The translations under genes were made by a program, and so were the position numbers. From Candidatus Thorarchaeota archaeon (GTDB taxonomy: Archaea > Asgardarchaeota > Thorarchaeia > Thorarchaeales > Thorarchaeaceae), in the NCBI GenBank assembly GCA_019057475.1, contig DXJO01000052.1, forward strand, positions 1 to 64,000: a stretch of 64,000 nt of DNA, read 5' to 3'. The notes beneath the pieces were generated by a model. The model had not been told where the DNA came from and made no database searches. It saw nothing but the letters and a program-made list of their open reading frames with translations. Positions 1-8,053 of the stretch are shown here, in pieces. Position 1 is the first letter of the stretch; every line of letters starts with the position of its first letter.

Positions 1-40
1 CCTATCTATCGGTATCCTAGGGATAGGAGCAAGGGCAAAG

Positions 41-319
41 CCGTTGCCCGAAGCTTGCACAATCCTGGACATCAATGTCCTTGACTGATGTTCGGTTCCT
101 GATTCATTGAGGTCTGCTCTGCAGATCCTACTGAATCTGCGACTAGTCTCACGTCCTCTCCACAGGCGTTTTCTGTCTCCGTCCAACTGGCGGCGACCGA
201 ATTTCATGCACGCTCTATCAATCAGCATCGAACGTCCATACCACTCAATCCTGAGCAGTATGTTATAACCACCACGTAATTTCCAAGATTGTATAAATTC
301 TTGGCAGCTGTTGCATACC
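41..319. repeat. 279-base dispersed repeat, copy 1
   Basis: This stretch recurs in the same orientation at 63263-63541 with no net length difference. A 54-base block (145-198) is identical in the other copy, and so is a 35-base block from 88. The flanks outside 41-319 are unrelated. Two short inverted repeats lie inside: GGACAT/ATGTCC around 67-80, and GCAGATCC/GAATCTGC around 121-140. In the second inverted repeat the other copy differs by changes that keep it paired. A minus-strand reading frame is open here but has stops in copy 2, and substitutions are not concentrated at third positions, so coding is unlikely. It could be a structured RNA gene or a small non-autonomous element. It fills the gene-free stretch 1-343. 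Confidence 0.8.
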
Positions 320-343
320 TTGGATTCTCCATTTCATCCAGGG

Positions 344-766
344 CTATTCTCTGCATTTCATGCAGGTGCCGTAGAGTTCGAATCGCTTTCCGAGCGTCTT
401 GAAGCCTGTTCTCTCTTCAACTGCTCGCACTATGTCGTCCAGTTCCTCCCAACCATAGTCTTCAACCCGTCCGCAGTTCTTGCAGATCATGTGAATGTGC
501 GGCCCCGTATCAGGATCATAACGGGTAGACTCATCCCTGAAGCCCATCTCGGTAGCAAGTCCAATTTCCGCGAAGAGCCGCAGAGTCTTGTAGACGGTCG
601 CTAGGCTAATGGTGGGGTCTCTCTTTGCCACATACTCGTGAACCTTTGCAACCGTTGGATGCGACCCAGCTTCCCATAGAGCATCGCATATAGCAATCCT
701 CTGAGGTGTGGCACGGTATCCCTTGGTTCTCAAGGCTTCTGCGGTATCAGGTCTGGAGGCTAGCAT
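344..766 (-). CDS. perR: PerR-like Fur-family metalloregulator
   Basis: Fur-superfamily repressor, probably a peroxide sensor. Counting from a possible TTG start at 817, a winged helix covers about residues 34-82 (ATPQRIAI and SLATVYKTL). The metal-sensing segment has Asp101, His107 and His109 in the spacing of PerR rather than Fur. The structural zinc site is two CxxC pairs, 112/115 and 152/155. I prefer the ATG at 766 (140 residues) because the likely promoter, with TATA-like bases near 828-836, would start transcription near 808. It is transcribed divergently from the peroxiredoxin at 914, and a PerR-box-like palindrome lies between them. That strongly suggests it represses the peroxiredoxin and itself. 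PerR versus Fur is inferred from residue pattern and neighbour. Confidence 0.85.
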   Translation of the reverse strand: MLASRPDTAEALRTKGYRATPQRIAICDALWEAGSHPTVAKVHEYVAKRDPTISLATVYKTLRLFAEIGLATEMGFRDESTRYDPDTGPHIHMICKNCGRVEDYGWEELDDIVRAVEERTGFKTLGKRFELYGTCMKCRE

Positions 767-845
767 GGTATGAAGAGGTTCAAACTCACAACTAATAAGC
801 TTATTCTTTGTTACCAAATAGACTCTGTAGATAATAAAACTTAAA

Positions 846-860
846 TAATAATCATTATCG
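846..860. promoter_or_regulatory. PerR/Fur-box-like operator
   Basis: A 7-1-7 palindrome, TAATAAT-C-ATTATCG, closely resembles the classical Per box (TTATAATNATTATAA). It sits between the divergent PerR-like regulator and the peroxiredoxin and overlaps TATA-like bases (about 840-848). A bound repressor would block both promoters. Function is inferred from pattern and position. Confidence 0.7.
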
Positions 861-913
861 TTTACTGGTATATCAATCGTGAATTATGATGAACGATTTG
901 GAGTTGTAAAACA

Positions 914-1561
914 ATGGAAGTACAAGAAGAAAGACGAATGCTCCTGATTGGAGAGGAAGTACCGGATTTCGAGGCAGTCACGACCGATGGCTCAATCAAG
1001 TTCAGTGAGTGGGCAAAGGGAAGTTGGGTCATTTTGTTCTCACATCCCGCTGACTTCACTCCGGTCTGCACAACCGAATTCATGGCATTTGCAGATATCT
1101 ATCCGGACCTTCAGAAGAAAAATGTGAAGCTTATTGGTCTGAGCATTGATAGTGTCTACTCACACATAGCGTGGCTGAGAGCGATCAAGGAGAAGCTCGG
1201 AAAGGAAATTCCGTTTCCAATCATTGAAGACCTGAGCATGAATGTTGCGCATAAATATGGGATGATTCATCCGGCTCAGAGCGGCACGGCAGCTGTTCGA
1301 GCAGTATTCTTCATCGATCCCGAATTCAAACTGAGGGGACTAGTCTACTATCCGCTCAGCAACGGACGCAACATGGATGAGATGCTTCGCATCATAGATG
1401 CATTCCAGACATCCGATGAGCATGGAGTAGCAACACCTGCAAACTGGAGGCCTGGCGATGATGTGATTGTACCTCCCCCCAAGACCAAGAAAGAAGCAGA
1501 GAAGCGATTGAAAGAGGGCTTCGACTGCGCAGATTGGTTCTTCTGCAAAAAGAAGCTATAG
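914..1561 (+). CDS. Peroxiredoxin, Prx6-type archaeal
   Basis: Thiol peroxidase that reduces hydrogen peroxide and organic peroxides in the cytoplasm. The peroxidatic cysteine is Cys52 in the PVCTTE motif. Two C-terminal cysteines (205 and 211, in DCADWFFC) match the resolving cysteines of archaeal Prx6-like enzymes such as the Aeropyrum protein. The length of 215 residues is normal for the group. An ATG at 938 would give an N-terminus closer to relatives, but a GGAG sequence upstream supports 914. Its divergent partner is the PerR-like regulator, with an operator-like palindrome between. A hairpin plus T-run follows the stop. Confidence 0.93.
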   Translation: MEVQEERRMLLIGEEVPDFEAVTTDGSIKFSEWAKGSWVILFSHPADFTPVCTTEFMAFADIYPDLQKKNVKLIGLSIDSVYSHIAWLRAIKEKLGKEIPFPIIEDLSMNVAHKYGMIHPAQSGTAAVRAVFFIDPEFKLRGLVYYPLSNGRNMDEMLRIIDAFQTSDEHGVATPANWRPGDDVIVPPPKTKKEAEKRLKEGFDCADWFFCKKKL

Positions 1562-1573
1562 TCACAAACAAGG

Positions 1574-1610
1574 AGAGCGGGCGTCATCCTGCTCTTCCTA
1601 TCTCTTTTTC
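1574..1610 (+). terminator. Hairpin-T terminator after peroxiredoxin
   Basis: AGAGCGGG (1574-1581) pairs with CCTGCTCT (1588-1595) around a six-base loop, with one G-T pair. A T-rich tract follows at 1601-1610. It lies 13 bases after the peroxiredoxin stop and would separate that gene from the next plus-strand gene. Confidence 0.65.
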
Positions 1611-1649
1611 TAGGCAACAGCTATTACAGCATCACCGTCCTATGACTCT

Positions 1650-2750
1650 GTGGGGAACAATGTATTGGCTAACTCTGCGCTAGTGAACTTGCCCGAGAAG
1701 GTACGCGACCGCGATGTTTTCCATGACAGAACGGGTTATGTCTACGTCACACTGGGACATCTCCAGCCCTACAACAGGATTCTCTCCATTCTGAAGTACG
1801 TACCTGACCCTAATGGCAGATGGCAAGCTGACAACACAAGATACCGACGTCTTTTTCGTGGTGGAGTAGGCTCTGCAGTTGAGGGCATGAATCAAGTACC
1901 ATCCGAATACTTAGTGAGAGACCCCCATCTCGGAGCGACACTCCTAGAAGTGCCAATGAATCATGTGACGAAGTACTTTAGCCCAGAGAAGCGCCTAAAT
2001 GAGATTCTCAGTCATGGCGCCAACGATGCACTTGAAGAGAGTGCAAAGAGGATGTCCGAGGTACTTCATGACGTTCTGGGAATCCCCTTCAATCGTCTGG
2101 GAGTAACCGGAAGCATCGCATGGAACGCACACGACACTGCATTTTCCGATGTCAACATGAACATCTATGGCCTTGAGATGTCAAACCGTCTTCAGGAGGG
2201 CTATGATTCCGTTGCAGAGCAGAATGGACATGTACGTCTGAGAGTCCTCTCAGAATGGAAACGAACGATGTCAAACATTCTCGCCAGGATTCCATTGTAT
2301 CCGGTTGATGATCTGCGGACTCTCTTCAGTAGGAAAAAGGAGCTGTACTACGGTGAGCAATACATCGGAGTGACTCCAGTACTTCTTCCTAATGAGGCAC
2401 CTATCAAATACGGTAGTGAGTCGTATGAGTCACTGAAACCCACGCAAGTCACAATTGAGATGGACATCCAGAAAGACGATTATGGCATCTTTATACCTGC
2501 GATTTACGAGGGAACTTCCTCTCCATTAGCTCAAATTGATGGAGAGCGTGTAACACGAATCATGATCTACGATGGTTCCTTCAGAGGGTTGTTTCGGGAA
2601 GGTGACCGAGTTGAGGTCGTGGGATCCTTGCAGAAGGTTGCCCCTACACGCCTTGGACCGAATGGCGGCAAAGGCATCGAATTCTATCAGATAATGGTGG
2701 GCACAAAGCAAGGCGTGGGGACGGACCGCATCAGAATAATCGAATCCTAG
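1650..2750 (+). CDS. COG1665-type nucleotidyltransferase-like protein
   Basis: A 366-residue protein that resembles the archaeal family annotated as predicted nucleotidyltransferases (COG1665). I recognise the N-terminal block (YVPDPNGRW, then RYRRLF), the EKRLNEIL segment, and the nucleotidyltransferase signature LGVTGSIAWNAH followed by FSDVNMNIYG at about residues 150-173. In relatives as I recall them the last motif reads SDIDLxxYG. Here the second acidic residue is Asn, so the catalytic DxD is incomplete. A C-terminal part (from about 255) has beta-rich character. The start is a GTG; there is no clear Shine-Dalgarno. Substrate is unknown. Trm5 follows 51 bases downstream on the same strand. 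Confidence 0.6.
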   Translation: MGNNVLANSALVNLPEKVRDRDVFHDRTGYVYVTLGHLQPYNRILSILKYVPDPNGRWQADNTRYRRLFRGGVGSAVEGMNQVPSEYLVRDPHLGATLLEVPMNHVTKYFSPEKRLNEILSHGANDALEESAKRMSEVLHDVLGIPFNRLGVTGSIAWNAHDTAFSDVNMNIYGLEMSNRLQEGYDSVAEQNGHVRLRVLSEWKRTMSNILARIPLYPVDDLRTLFSRKKELYYGEQYIGVTPVLLPNEAPIKYGSESYESLKPTQVTIEMDIQKDDYGIFIPAIYEGTSSPLAQIDGERVTRIMIYDGSFRGLFREGDRVEVVGSLQKVAPTRLGPNGGKGIEFYQIMVGTKQGVGTDRIRIIES

Positions 2751-2801
2751 TACTCCATCAAGCTATCAAAACTATCTTAGGCAACTCATCCTGACTCAGA
2801 T

Positions 2802-3866
2802 ATGATGTCACGAGAGCTGCCCTTCATCAAGATTCCTGCAAGAAAAGGAGAGAAAGTCAGGAAACTGCTTCAAGAAGTGCAATTACTAGCAAAAGATTAC
2901 AAGATACTAGCTGAGGGCGTGACACTCCTCATTCCGCTACAACCGGATACCAAAATCGAAAAGATACGTGCACTCCTAGAGGAAGATAGCATTGAGATAG
3001 GGACTAGATTGTTCGAGCCCGCTATTGAGGGACCAAGAACCTTGGCTGAGGCACTTGAGGGAGTCCTAAGTTCGAAAGAGATTGGTTTCCTTCCACGGGC
3101 TTACGATATCATTGGCGATATTGCTGTTCTTGAGATACCGGAGGAGATTGAGGCACATTCCATCCATATTGGGAATGCCTTCCGGTCGGTCCATAGTAAT
3201 TTCTCAACTGTCCTAGCTAAGAGGGGAGCGATCACCGGGGCGACTAGAGTGCGGGAGTACAGACTGCTAGCCGGAGTAGACAAGACTAGGACAGTTCATA
3301 CCGAGTATGGCTGCAAGATTGCAGTTGACCTCGCGAACGCCTACTTCAGTCCAAGACTCCTAGAAGAACACAACCGGGTATCGGACCAGGTAGATGTGGG
3401 CGAAGTCGTTGTCGACATGTTCACTGGCGTTGGTCCATTTGCGTTACATATAGCACGCAAACAGAATGCGCGTGTGGTTGCTATTGACATCAACCCCTTG
3501 GCAATAGAGCTCCTTCATGAGAGCATGGCAATGAACAAGCTAGTAGGCACAATTGAACCAGTTGTCGCGGATGCGCACAAGTATGCTCCTGCGAATTTCG
3601 ACCATGATGTGGACCGTGTGATAATGAATCACCCCTCAGGGGCTTTCGAGTTCATCGCGGATGCATGCCAATCTCTCAGAGAGGGCGGAATAATGCACTA
3701 TTATGATTTCGGAGCCGGCGAGAACCCTGAGGATGAGATTGTGAGCAAGGTTTCAAGGCTCGTAAGGGCGGCAGGTAAGGGCACTCCTGAGGTTCTTCAC
3801 GTTCGACGAGTAAGAGACAGTGCCCCGTATGAATACCAGATGGTAGTTGATCTGGTCATCTCTTAG
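2802..3866 (+). CDS. trm5: tRNA (guanine37-N1)-methyltransferase, Trm5 family
   Basis: SAM-dependent methylation of G37 in tRNA, the first step toward wyosine derivatives in archaeal tRNA-Phe. The family order is visible: N-terminal RNA-binding part, YDIIGDIAVLEIP at about 101-113, YFSPRL at 181-186, and SAM motif I DMFTGVGPF at 205-213. The catalytic-loop motif, usually NLPxxA in this family, reads NHPSG at 276-280, which is unusual. The DMFxGVGPF form favours Trm5 over the aminocarboxypropyl transferase Taw2. Taw1 lies 4 kb downstream on the other strand. The C-terminal end overlaps the convergent DUF371 gene by 11 bases. Confidence 0.85.
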   Translation: MMSRELPFIKIPARKGEKVRKLLQEVQLLAKDYKILAEGVTLLIPLQPDTKIEKIRALLEEDSIEIGTRLFEPAIEGPRTLAEALEGVLSSKEIGFLPRAYDIIGDIAVLEIPEEIEAHSIHIGNAFRSVHSNFSTVLAKRGAITGATRVREYRLLAGVDKTRTVHTEYGCKIAVDLANAYFSPRLLEEHNRVSDQVDVGEVVVDMFTGVGPFALHIARKQNARVVAIDINPLAIELLHESMAMNKLVGTIEPVVADAHKYAPANFDHDVDRVIMNHPSGAFEFIADACQSLREGGIMHYYDFGAGENPEDEIVSKVSRLVRAAGKGTPEVLHVRRVRDSAPYEYQMVVDLVIS

Positions 3867-4281
3867 CATAGCTCAATTGACATTTGATGACAATGTCAGG
3901 GATTCTCAGCTTCTGAACGAACTTCCGGTCTAGATCAGAAGCTACCCTATCAGCACCTACCATGACAGTGCGACCACACTCAAATGAGCTCGTTCTTGCA
4001 ACCATGCTTATCGAGTTCGAGTATGTTAGTCCCGGACTTCCTCTGCCTATAATTCTCTCAACTAGATCATCTACTGACATGGTGAGCTGTATCTGTGATC
4101 TCGTGGACTTGGCCAGTGTTTTAATTTCGTCATCAAGGTCGCGAAGGGTTTGAGTGGTTCGAACTCCAATGATGCACATTCCTTGCGATGTGAGTTCCTT
4201 CTCAGTCGTAATCTCCAGTGTAGTCTTGTGTTCACCGATTACGTTTGGGTGGCCGTAGGCATGGAAGTCTACAGTATGCAT
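3856..4281 (-). CDS. DUF371 family protein (COG2090)
   Basis: Archaeal conserved protein of 141 residues and unknown function. The family pattern is clear: HAYGHPNV near the N-terminus, LTSQGMCIIGV, a mid-protein GRGSPGLT, and a C-terminal block rich in ADRVASDLDRKFV. It is convergent with Trm5 (11-base overlap) and divergent from Pcm. No catalytic residue set is known to me, so no function is assigned. Confidence 0.8.
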   Translation of the reverse strand: MHTVDFHAYGHPNVIGEHKTTLEITTEKELTSQGMCIIGVRTTQTLRDLDDEIKTLAKSTRSQIQLTMSVDDLVERIIGRGSPGLTYSNSISMVARTSSFECGRTVMVGADRVASDLDRKFVQKLRIPDIVIKCQLSYAKR

Positions 4282-4339
4282 GGGTTTGGATTTTCTCTCA
4301 ATGCTTTTATCTTTCCGATGCTTAGTTTCCGTGATTAGG

Positions 4340-5017
4340 ATGTCTAAAGCTCAAGCTCTTGAAGCAAAAGAAAGATTGATTCAGCGGCTCAAGGTCAGAG
4401 GATATCTGAAGACCAGCGCAGTAGAACGAGCTGTTAGAGCCGTACCGCGCGAAGAGTTTGTTCTTCCCGAAGCACGAAAAGAGGCCTACAGGGACACACC
4501 TCTCTCGATTGGGTTGGGACAGACAATCTCAGCGCCTCACATGTGCGTGATAATGTGTGAAGATCTCAACCTAATGCATGGTCACAAGCTCTTGGAAGTG
4601 GGGGGTGGTTCAGGCTATCATGCCGCGCTGTGCGCAGAGCTGGTAGCAGAGAAAGACAAGCCAGACCCCGGTCATGTGTACACAATTGAGATAGTCAAGG
4701 GTTTGATTGAGTACGCCAGGAAGAATCTCGAACGGACTGGATACGCAAAGCATGTGACTTTGATTCATGGTGATGGGGGTGTAGGGCTTCCAGAGCACGC
4801 TCCTTTTGACAGGATTCTTGTCGCGGCAGCTGCACCGAAAGTTCCTCCTCCACTCATTGAACAACTAGCGCCAGAGGGACTTATGCTAATCCCAGTAGGC
4901 TCAAGAGGCTTCTTTCAAGAGCTGATGATGGTGCAGAAAGACGCTAATGGGAATGTCACCATGAAACGATGGGGCGGAGTTGCCTTTGTGCCGCTGACAG
5001 GCAAGCATGGCCATTAG
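4340..5017 (+). CDS. pcm: Protein-L-isoaspartate O-methyltransferase
   Basis: Repairs isoaspartyl residues in aged proteins by SAM-dependent methylation. From the ATG at 4340 (225 residues) the protein shows the TPLSIGLGQTISAP substrate-binding segment at 53-66, SAM motif I LLEVGGGSGY at 84-93, and the GDGGVGLPEHAPFDRI stretch typical of Pcm. An upstream in-frame start at 4280 would add 20 residues with no family counterpart and overlap the divergent DUF371 start, so 4340 is preferred. It ends one base before the convergent RibK stop. Confidence 0.92.
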   Translation: MSKAQALEAKERLIQRLKVRGYLKTSAVERAVRAVPREEFVLPEARKEAYRDTPLSIGLGQTISAPHMCVIMCEDLNLMHGHKLLEVGGGSGYHAALCAELVAEKDKPDPGHVYTIEIVKGLIEYARKNLERTGYAKHVTLIHGDGGVGLPEHAPFDRILVAAAAPKVPPPLIEQLAPEGLMLIPVGSRGFFQELMMVQKDANGNVTMKRWGGVAFVPLTGKHGH

Positions 5018-5018
5018 A

Positions 5019-5699
5019 CTAGGTGACCAAATGAAGTGGTACAACAGTCAGAGTCACATTGTCTCCCCGGCGAAGATGAAGCTTCTTCCTCAGGTTGATT
5101 GGAGCTATCACTTCTATGATGTTTTGACTGTGATGTGTTCGTTGAGCAATCACAAGAGCTCCCTCAACAGCCTGGTTGACTTTGATCCTGTAGCAGATTA
5201 CGTCTCCGAATGTTCGGCTTTCATGACTGAAACCTTTCACAATGAGCGGGGTGGTCTGTTTCATTCTACTGATAGCCTTATTTGACTCCTCGTCCGTCAC
5301 TCGTACGTTTAGTGTCCCAGAGTACGGTACAAAGCCCAATGCCTCTTGAATTCGCGAGGCGTACATATCTACATAGTATGCCCCTTCACCAAGACCATCA
5401 ACCACCTGCCCCTCTATTATGATTTCGTCCTCAGGAGGTGCAAATGCAACTTCCAATCCGTGAAAAACTCTAACGAGTTCCTTTCGCCCCTTCTCAGTCA
5501 GATGAATGACCATGCCGTTGGCGGTGTGTGATCTACCCACAAACCCCTGCTCGAAACAGAACAAGATTCTTCGTGACGCAGTTTGCTGACTCACATTCAG
5601 GGTTTCACCCAACTCACGAGTAGTAAGATTGACTCCTCGATGTATTGCTCCCTTCTTGGCGAGCGCAAATAGGGTGAACCAGATGTCAGGTGAGTTCAT
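5019..5699 (-). CDS. ribK: CTP-dependent riboflavin kinase with N-terminal HTH
   Basis: Makes FMN from riboflavin using CTP, the archaeal route. A winged-helix domain (about 1-75, with LTTRELGETLNVSQQTASR) precedes the DUF120 kinase domain. The kinase part shows GQVVDGLGEGAYYVDMY, a GTLNVRV strand and the VIAPINLRKKL segment of the MJ0056 family. The HTH fusion is common in archaeal RibK and suggests flavin-responsive regulation, as reported for related RbkR proteins; that role is inference here. Its start overlaps the EndoV stop by four bases, so the two are probably co-transcribed. Confidence 0.9.
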   Translation of the reverse strand: MNSPDIWFTLFALAKKGAIHRGVNLTTRELGETLNVSQQTASRRILFCFEQGFVGRSHTANGMVIHLTEKGRKELVRVFHGLEVAFAPPEDEIIIEGQVVDGLGEGAYYVDMYASRIQEALGFVPYSGTLNVRVTDEESNKAISRMKQTTPLIVKGFSHESRTFGDVICYRIKVNQAVEGALVIAQRTHHSQNIIEVIAPINLRKKLHLRRGDNVTLTVVPLHLVT

Positions 5700-6355
5700 T
5701 TCTCCGATACACTTCCCTTGTTCCTTATGATTGACTTCGATATGACATGCGCCTCACGAAGCGGACTGGGGTAACCATCTGGGCTTGACACCTGAACGAT
5801 TCTTATAGCTGTTGCTAAGCTCACCCTATGCCCAATGGACACATAGACAGGCTTCTTCCTTGTACCCAGCCACATTGCCACGCCGAGAATTTCCTCCCCC
5901 TTAGTCACCCAAGCTGAGTTTTCTCTGCGAATGCCCACTTCTCCCAAGAGCAAGCTCTTGGCCACTCCAATGGTCTGTCTATCGGCAGTTACGCCCACGT
6001 ACGATGCAAGACCTATCTTTCGTGGGTGCAAGATTCCGTTGGCATCAATCAGGATCGGTCCTGTTTCATCAAGCTTGTCTATGAGATCAAGCACAACTGG
6101 GCCCTCCCGCATGTGCAAGAAACTCGGAATGTAGGGTGTCATACAATCCGAAGTAGTACTTACAACTTGAACTGTTTCTTGATTGGAGATATCAATCACA
6201 ACCGCACAGCCTGCTGCAATGGAATCCGAATAGGAAACGTCGATTCCTGTAATCAGTGATTCTCCGAATGGCGGGTCATCATAGACAACCACCATCTTGG
6301 CAAGTGCAACCTGTTCCTCTCCTGCCTTGGCCAGCAGCCCATCTAGGTTATTCAT
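5696..6355 (-). CDS. nfi: Endonuclease V
   Basis: Cleaves DNA (or RNA) one nucleotide 3' of inosine, countering adenine deamination. All family motifs are present: GIDVSYSD with catalytic Asp39, PYIPSFLHMREGP with Glu84, and IDANGILHPR with Asp104, followed by GLASYVGV and TIGVAKS. Length 219 is standard. It sits in a minus-strand run translin-nfi-ribK with four-base overlaps at both ends. Confidence 0.95.
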   Translation of the reverse strand: MNNLDGLLAKAGEEQVALAKMVVVYDDPPFGESLITGIDVSYSDSIAAGCAVVIDISNQETVQVVSTTSDCMTPYIPSFLHMREGPVVLDLIDKLDETGPILIDANGILHPRKIGLASYVGVTADRQTIGVAKSLLLGEVGIRRENSAWVTKGEEILGVAMWLGTRKKPVYVSIGHRVSLATAIRIVQVSSPDGYPSPLREAHVISKSIIRNKGSVSEK

Positions 6356-6990
6356 TCCTTACTACCTTTGATTCGTTTCTCGAATCTCTTCAACTCGCTT
6401 ACAAGCTTATTCTGTCGGACAGCAGACGTGATATCGCCTCTAGTGCGTTCTATCAGTGAGCGTGCAACATCACATTTCCTCCTCAAATCCGGAATCAATG
6501 CATTTGGGAAATCAAGTGAATGAAGTTCGTCGAAAATCTCTTCCATAACACCAAGTAGACCCTCTGCCCGTGTCACATCATCGGCACGCAGAGAGTCGAG
6601 ACATGCTCTTCTAAGCTCGCCTACCGTATCAGCCAGTCCAGTTAGGTACGCCCTAATCGGAATCTCATACGGTTGGGGCGGAGTGAATTTGCCATCCTTG
6701 AGTAAGGAGAAGACATTAGCCGCCTCTGCCAATTCCTGATATGCAGTGTCTAGGGCTCTCGACCTTGACATGTAGGCACTACCCGATAGGTTCTTGACAG
6801 CTTCACGGATGACGCTATGCGCCTGACTCAGGGATTCTATTGCCTTTTCATACTGTCCTCTATGAGATGCCTTTATTGATTGACTGCACAATCTCACTGC
6901 GTTTCGAGCTTGCGGCAGGACTTTCTCCCGCACATCATCATCAGCTTCAATCTCTTCTCTAAGAGGTTTCAAAATGTCTGCTAGACTCAT
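6352..6990 (-). CDS. Translin family protein
   Basis: All-alpha protein of the translin/TRAX superfamily (COG2178). Relatives bind single-stranded RNA or DNA as ring oligomers; the archaeal role is unclear. The typical features are the long helical segments, EKAIESLSQAHSVIREAVKNL, the central QELAEAANVF segment and the YLTGLADTVGELRR block. I start it at the ATG at 6990 (212 residues), because the longer reading frame would run 71 bases into the Taw1 gene. The stop overlaps the EndoV start by four bases. Confidence 0.8.
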   Translation of the reverse strand: MSLADILKPLREEIEADDDVREKVLPQARNAVRLCSQSIKASHRGQYEKAIESLSQAHSVIREAVKNLSGSAYMSRSRALDTAYQELAEAANVFSLLKDGKFTPPQPYEIPIRAYLTGLADTVGELRRACLDSLRADDVTRAEGLLGVMEEIFDELHSLDFPNALIPDLRRKCDVARSLIERTRGDITSAVRQNKLVSELKRFEKRIKGSKE

Positions 6991-7006
6991 ATGACTCGCC
7001 GCCAAT

Positions 7007-7981
7007 CTAGAGTTGAATCTTCTTAACTTGTTTGCTCCGTGAGAGCAGTACCACTCTGCTCTCGTTCTGCTCGTCAACCAGATAATAGCCTGTCAGTGAT
7101 GCCAGTTTCTGCGAAAACGCTCGAATTTCCCTATGCGAGGGTGAATTCTGTTTGTCTAATCGCCCCCTCGAGGAACCGAGGTACATGTAGGCCTTAACCT
7201 CGACGAAATCCGGTTCGCCTTTGAGAATCAATGCCGAATAAGACCGCGCATCATGCATGTTACGACCAGCTACCATTGTCAACCTATTCACACTTCGACA
7301 AGACAGAGATTGAAGTAACTCCTGACTCTCGATCAAACGCTCCCAGGCTCCCTTGATTGACGGTTTGCATAGCATTGCATGTGTCTTCTCGTCTGGCGCA
7401 GCGATTGTGACATAAAGCTGAGTAGGAAGTGACATGTCCGCCAACACACCTGGACGGGTTCCATTTGTTACAATGAACGAAGTCATCCCCCTTCGATTAG
7501 CCTCATCAACCAGCTCGCTTAGGAACGGGTATAGAGTTGGCTCCCCCGCGAGCGATATGGCGATGTGCTTGGGGTTTCTTGCCTCAATATACTTCTCTCT
7601 GGAAACGCTGGCTCCTGCCTCTGGGTTGAACCCTCCCAGTGACCTGAGATTCGCCATGATTGTGGCATCAAGCAGCTCATCCGGTCGCATTACATCCTCT
7701 TTTGAAACATGAACCTGGTCCCATCCAATGCCAAGATCGAAGGGCGTTACACGCCAGCAGAACTCACAGTTCTGCGTGCACTTGTCTACAACTGGAGTCA
7801 TCTGTAGACATCTGTGCGATTCGATTCCGTAGAATCTCTCTTTGTAGCAACTATTTCCGTGGAGAAGGCTATTCTTCTGCCATTGACATGCCTTGTATGC
7901 CCCTCTCTGACCGAGAAGATGATATCCCTGCTGTTTCAGCTTCTTGCGCAACTCGTCAGGCATGTTCGAACTCAATGTCAC
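7007..7981 (-). CDS. taw1: 4-demethylwyosine synthase (TYW1/Taw1)
   Basis: Radical SAM enzyme that builds the tricyclic imidazopurine on m1G37 of tRNA-Phe using pyruvate. The radical SAM cluster is C68-x3-C72-x2-C75 (CTQNCEFCWR). The second iron-sulfur site uses Cys32 (KACQW), Cys45 (NSCYKE) and Cys58 (HRCLQM), all at the positions found in archaeal Taw1. The 324-residue length lacks the flavodoxin domain of eukaryotic TYW1, as expected for archaea. It acts after Trm5, encoded about 4 kb away. Translin follows 16 bases downstream. Confidence 0.95.
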   Translation of the reverse strand: MTLSSNMPDELRKKLKQQGYHLLGQRGAYKACQWQKNSLLHGNSCYKERFYGIESHRCLQMTPVVDKCTQNCEFCWRVTPFDLGIGWDQVHVSKEDVMRPDELLDATIMANLRSLGGFNPEAGASVSREKYIEARNPKHIAISLAGEPTLYPFLSELVDEANRRGMTSFIVTNGTRPGVLADMSLPTQLYVTIAAPDEKTHAMLCKPSIKGAWERLIESQELLQSLSCRSVNRLTMVAGRNMHDARSYSALILKGEPDFVEVKAYMYLGSSRGRLDKQNSPSHREIRAFSQKLASLTGYYLVDEQNESRVVLLSRSKQVKKIQL

Positions 7982-8053
7982 AATCGCGATGGGACTTCTG
8001 TGTTCTCTTATCAGCGTTTGGCAGCATTAGCGGATTGATGCGGTGACCACATC

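Noticed and set aside
1-334. Minus-strand coding frame across repeat copy 1 with a CxxC start
   Set aside because: The matching frame in copy 2 has stops at about 63492-63500, and differences between copies are mostly amino-acid changing with whole blocks identical at all codon positions.
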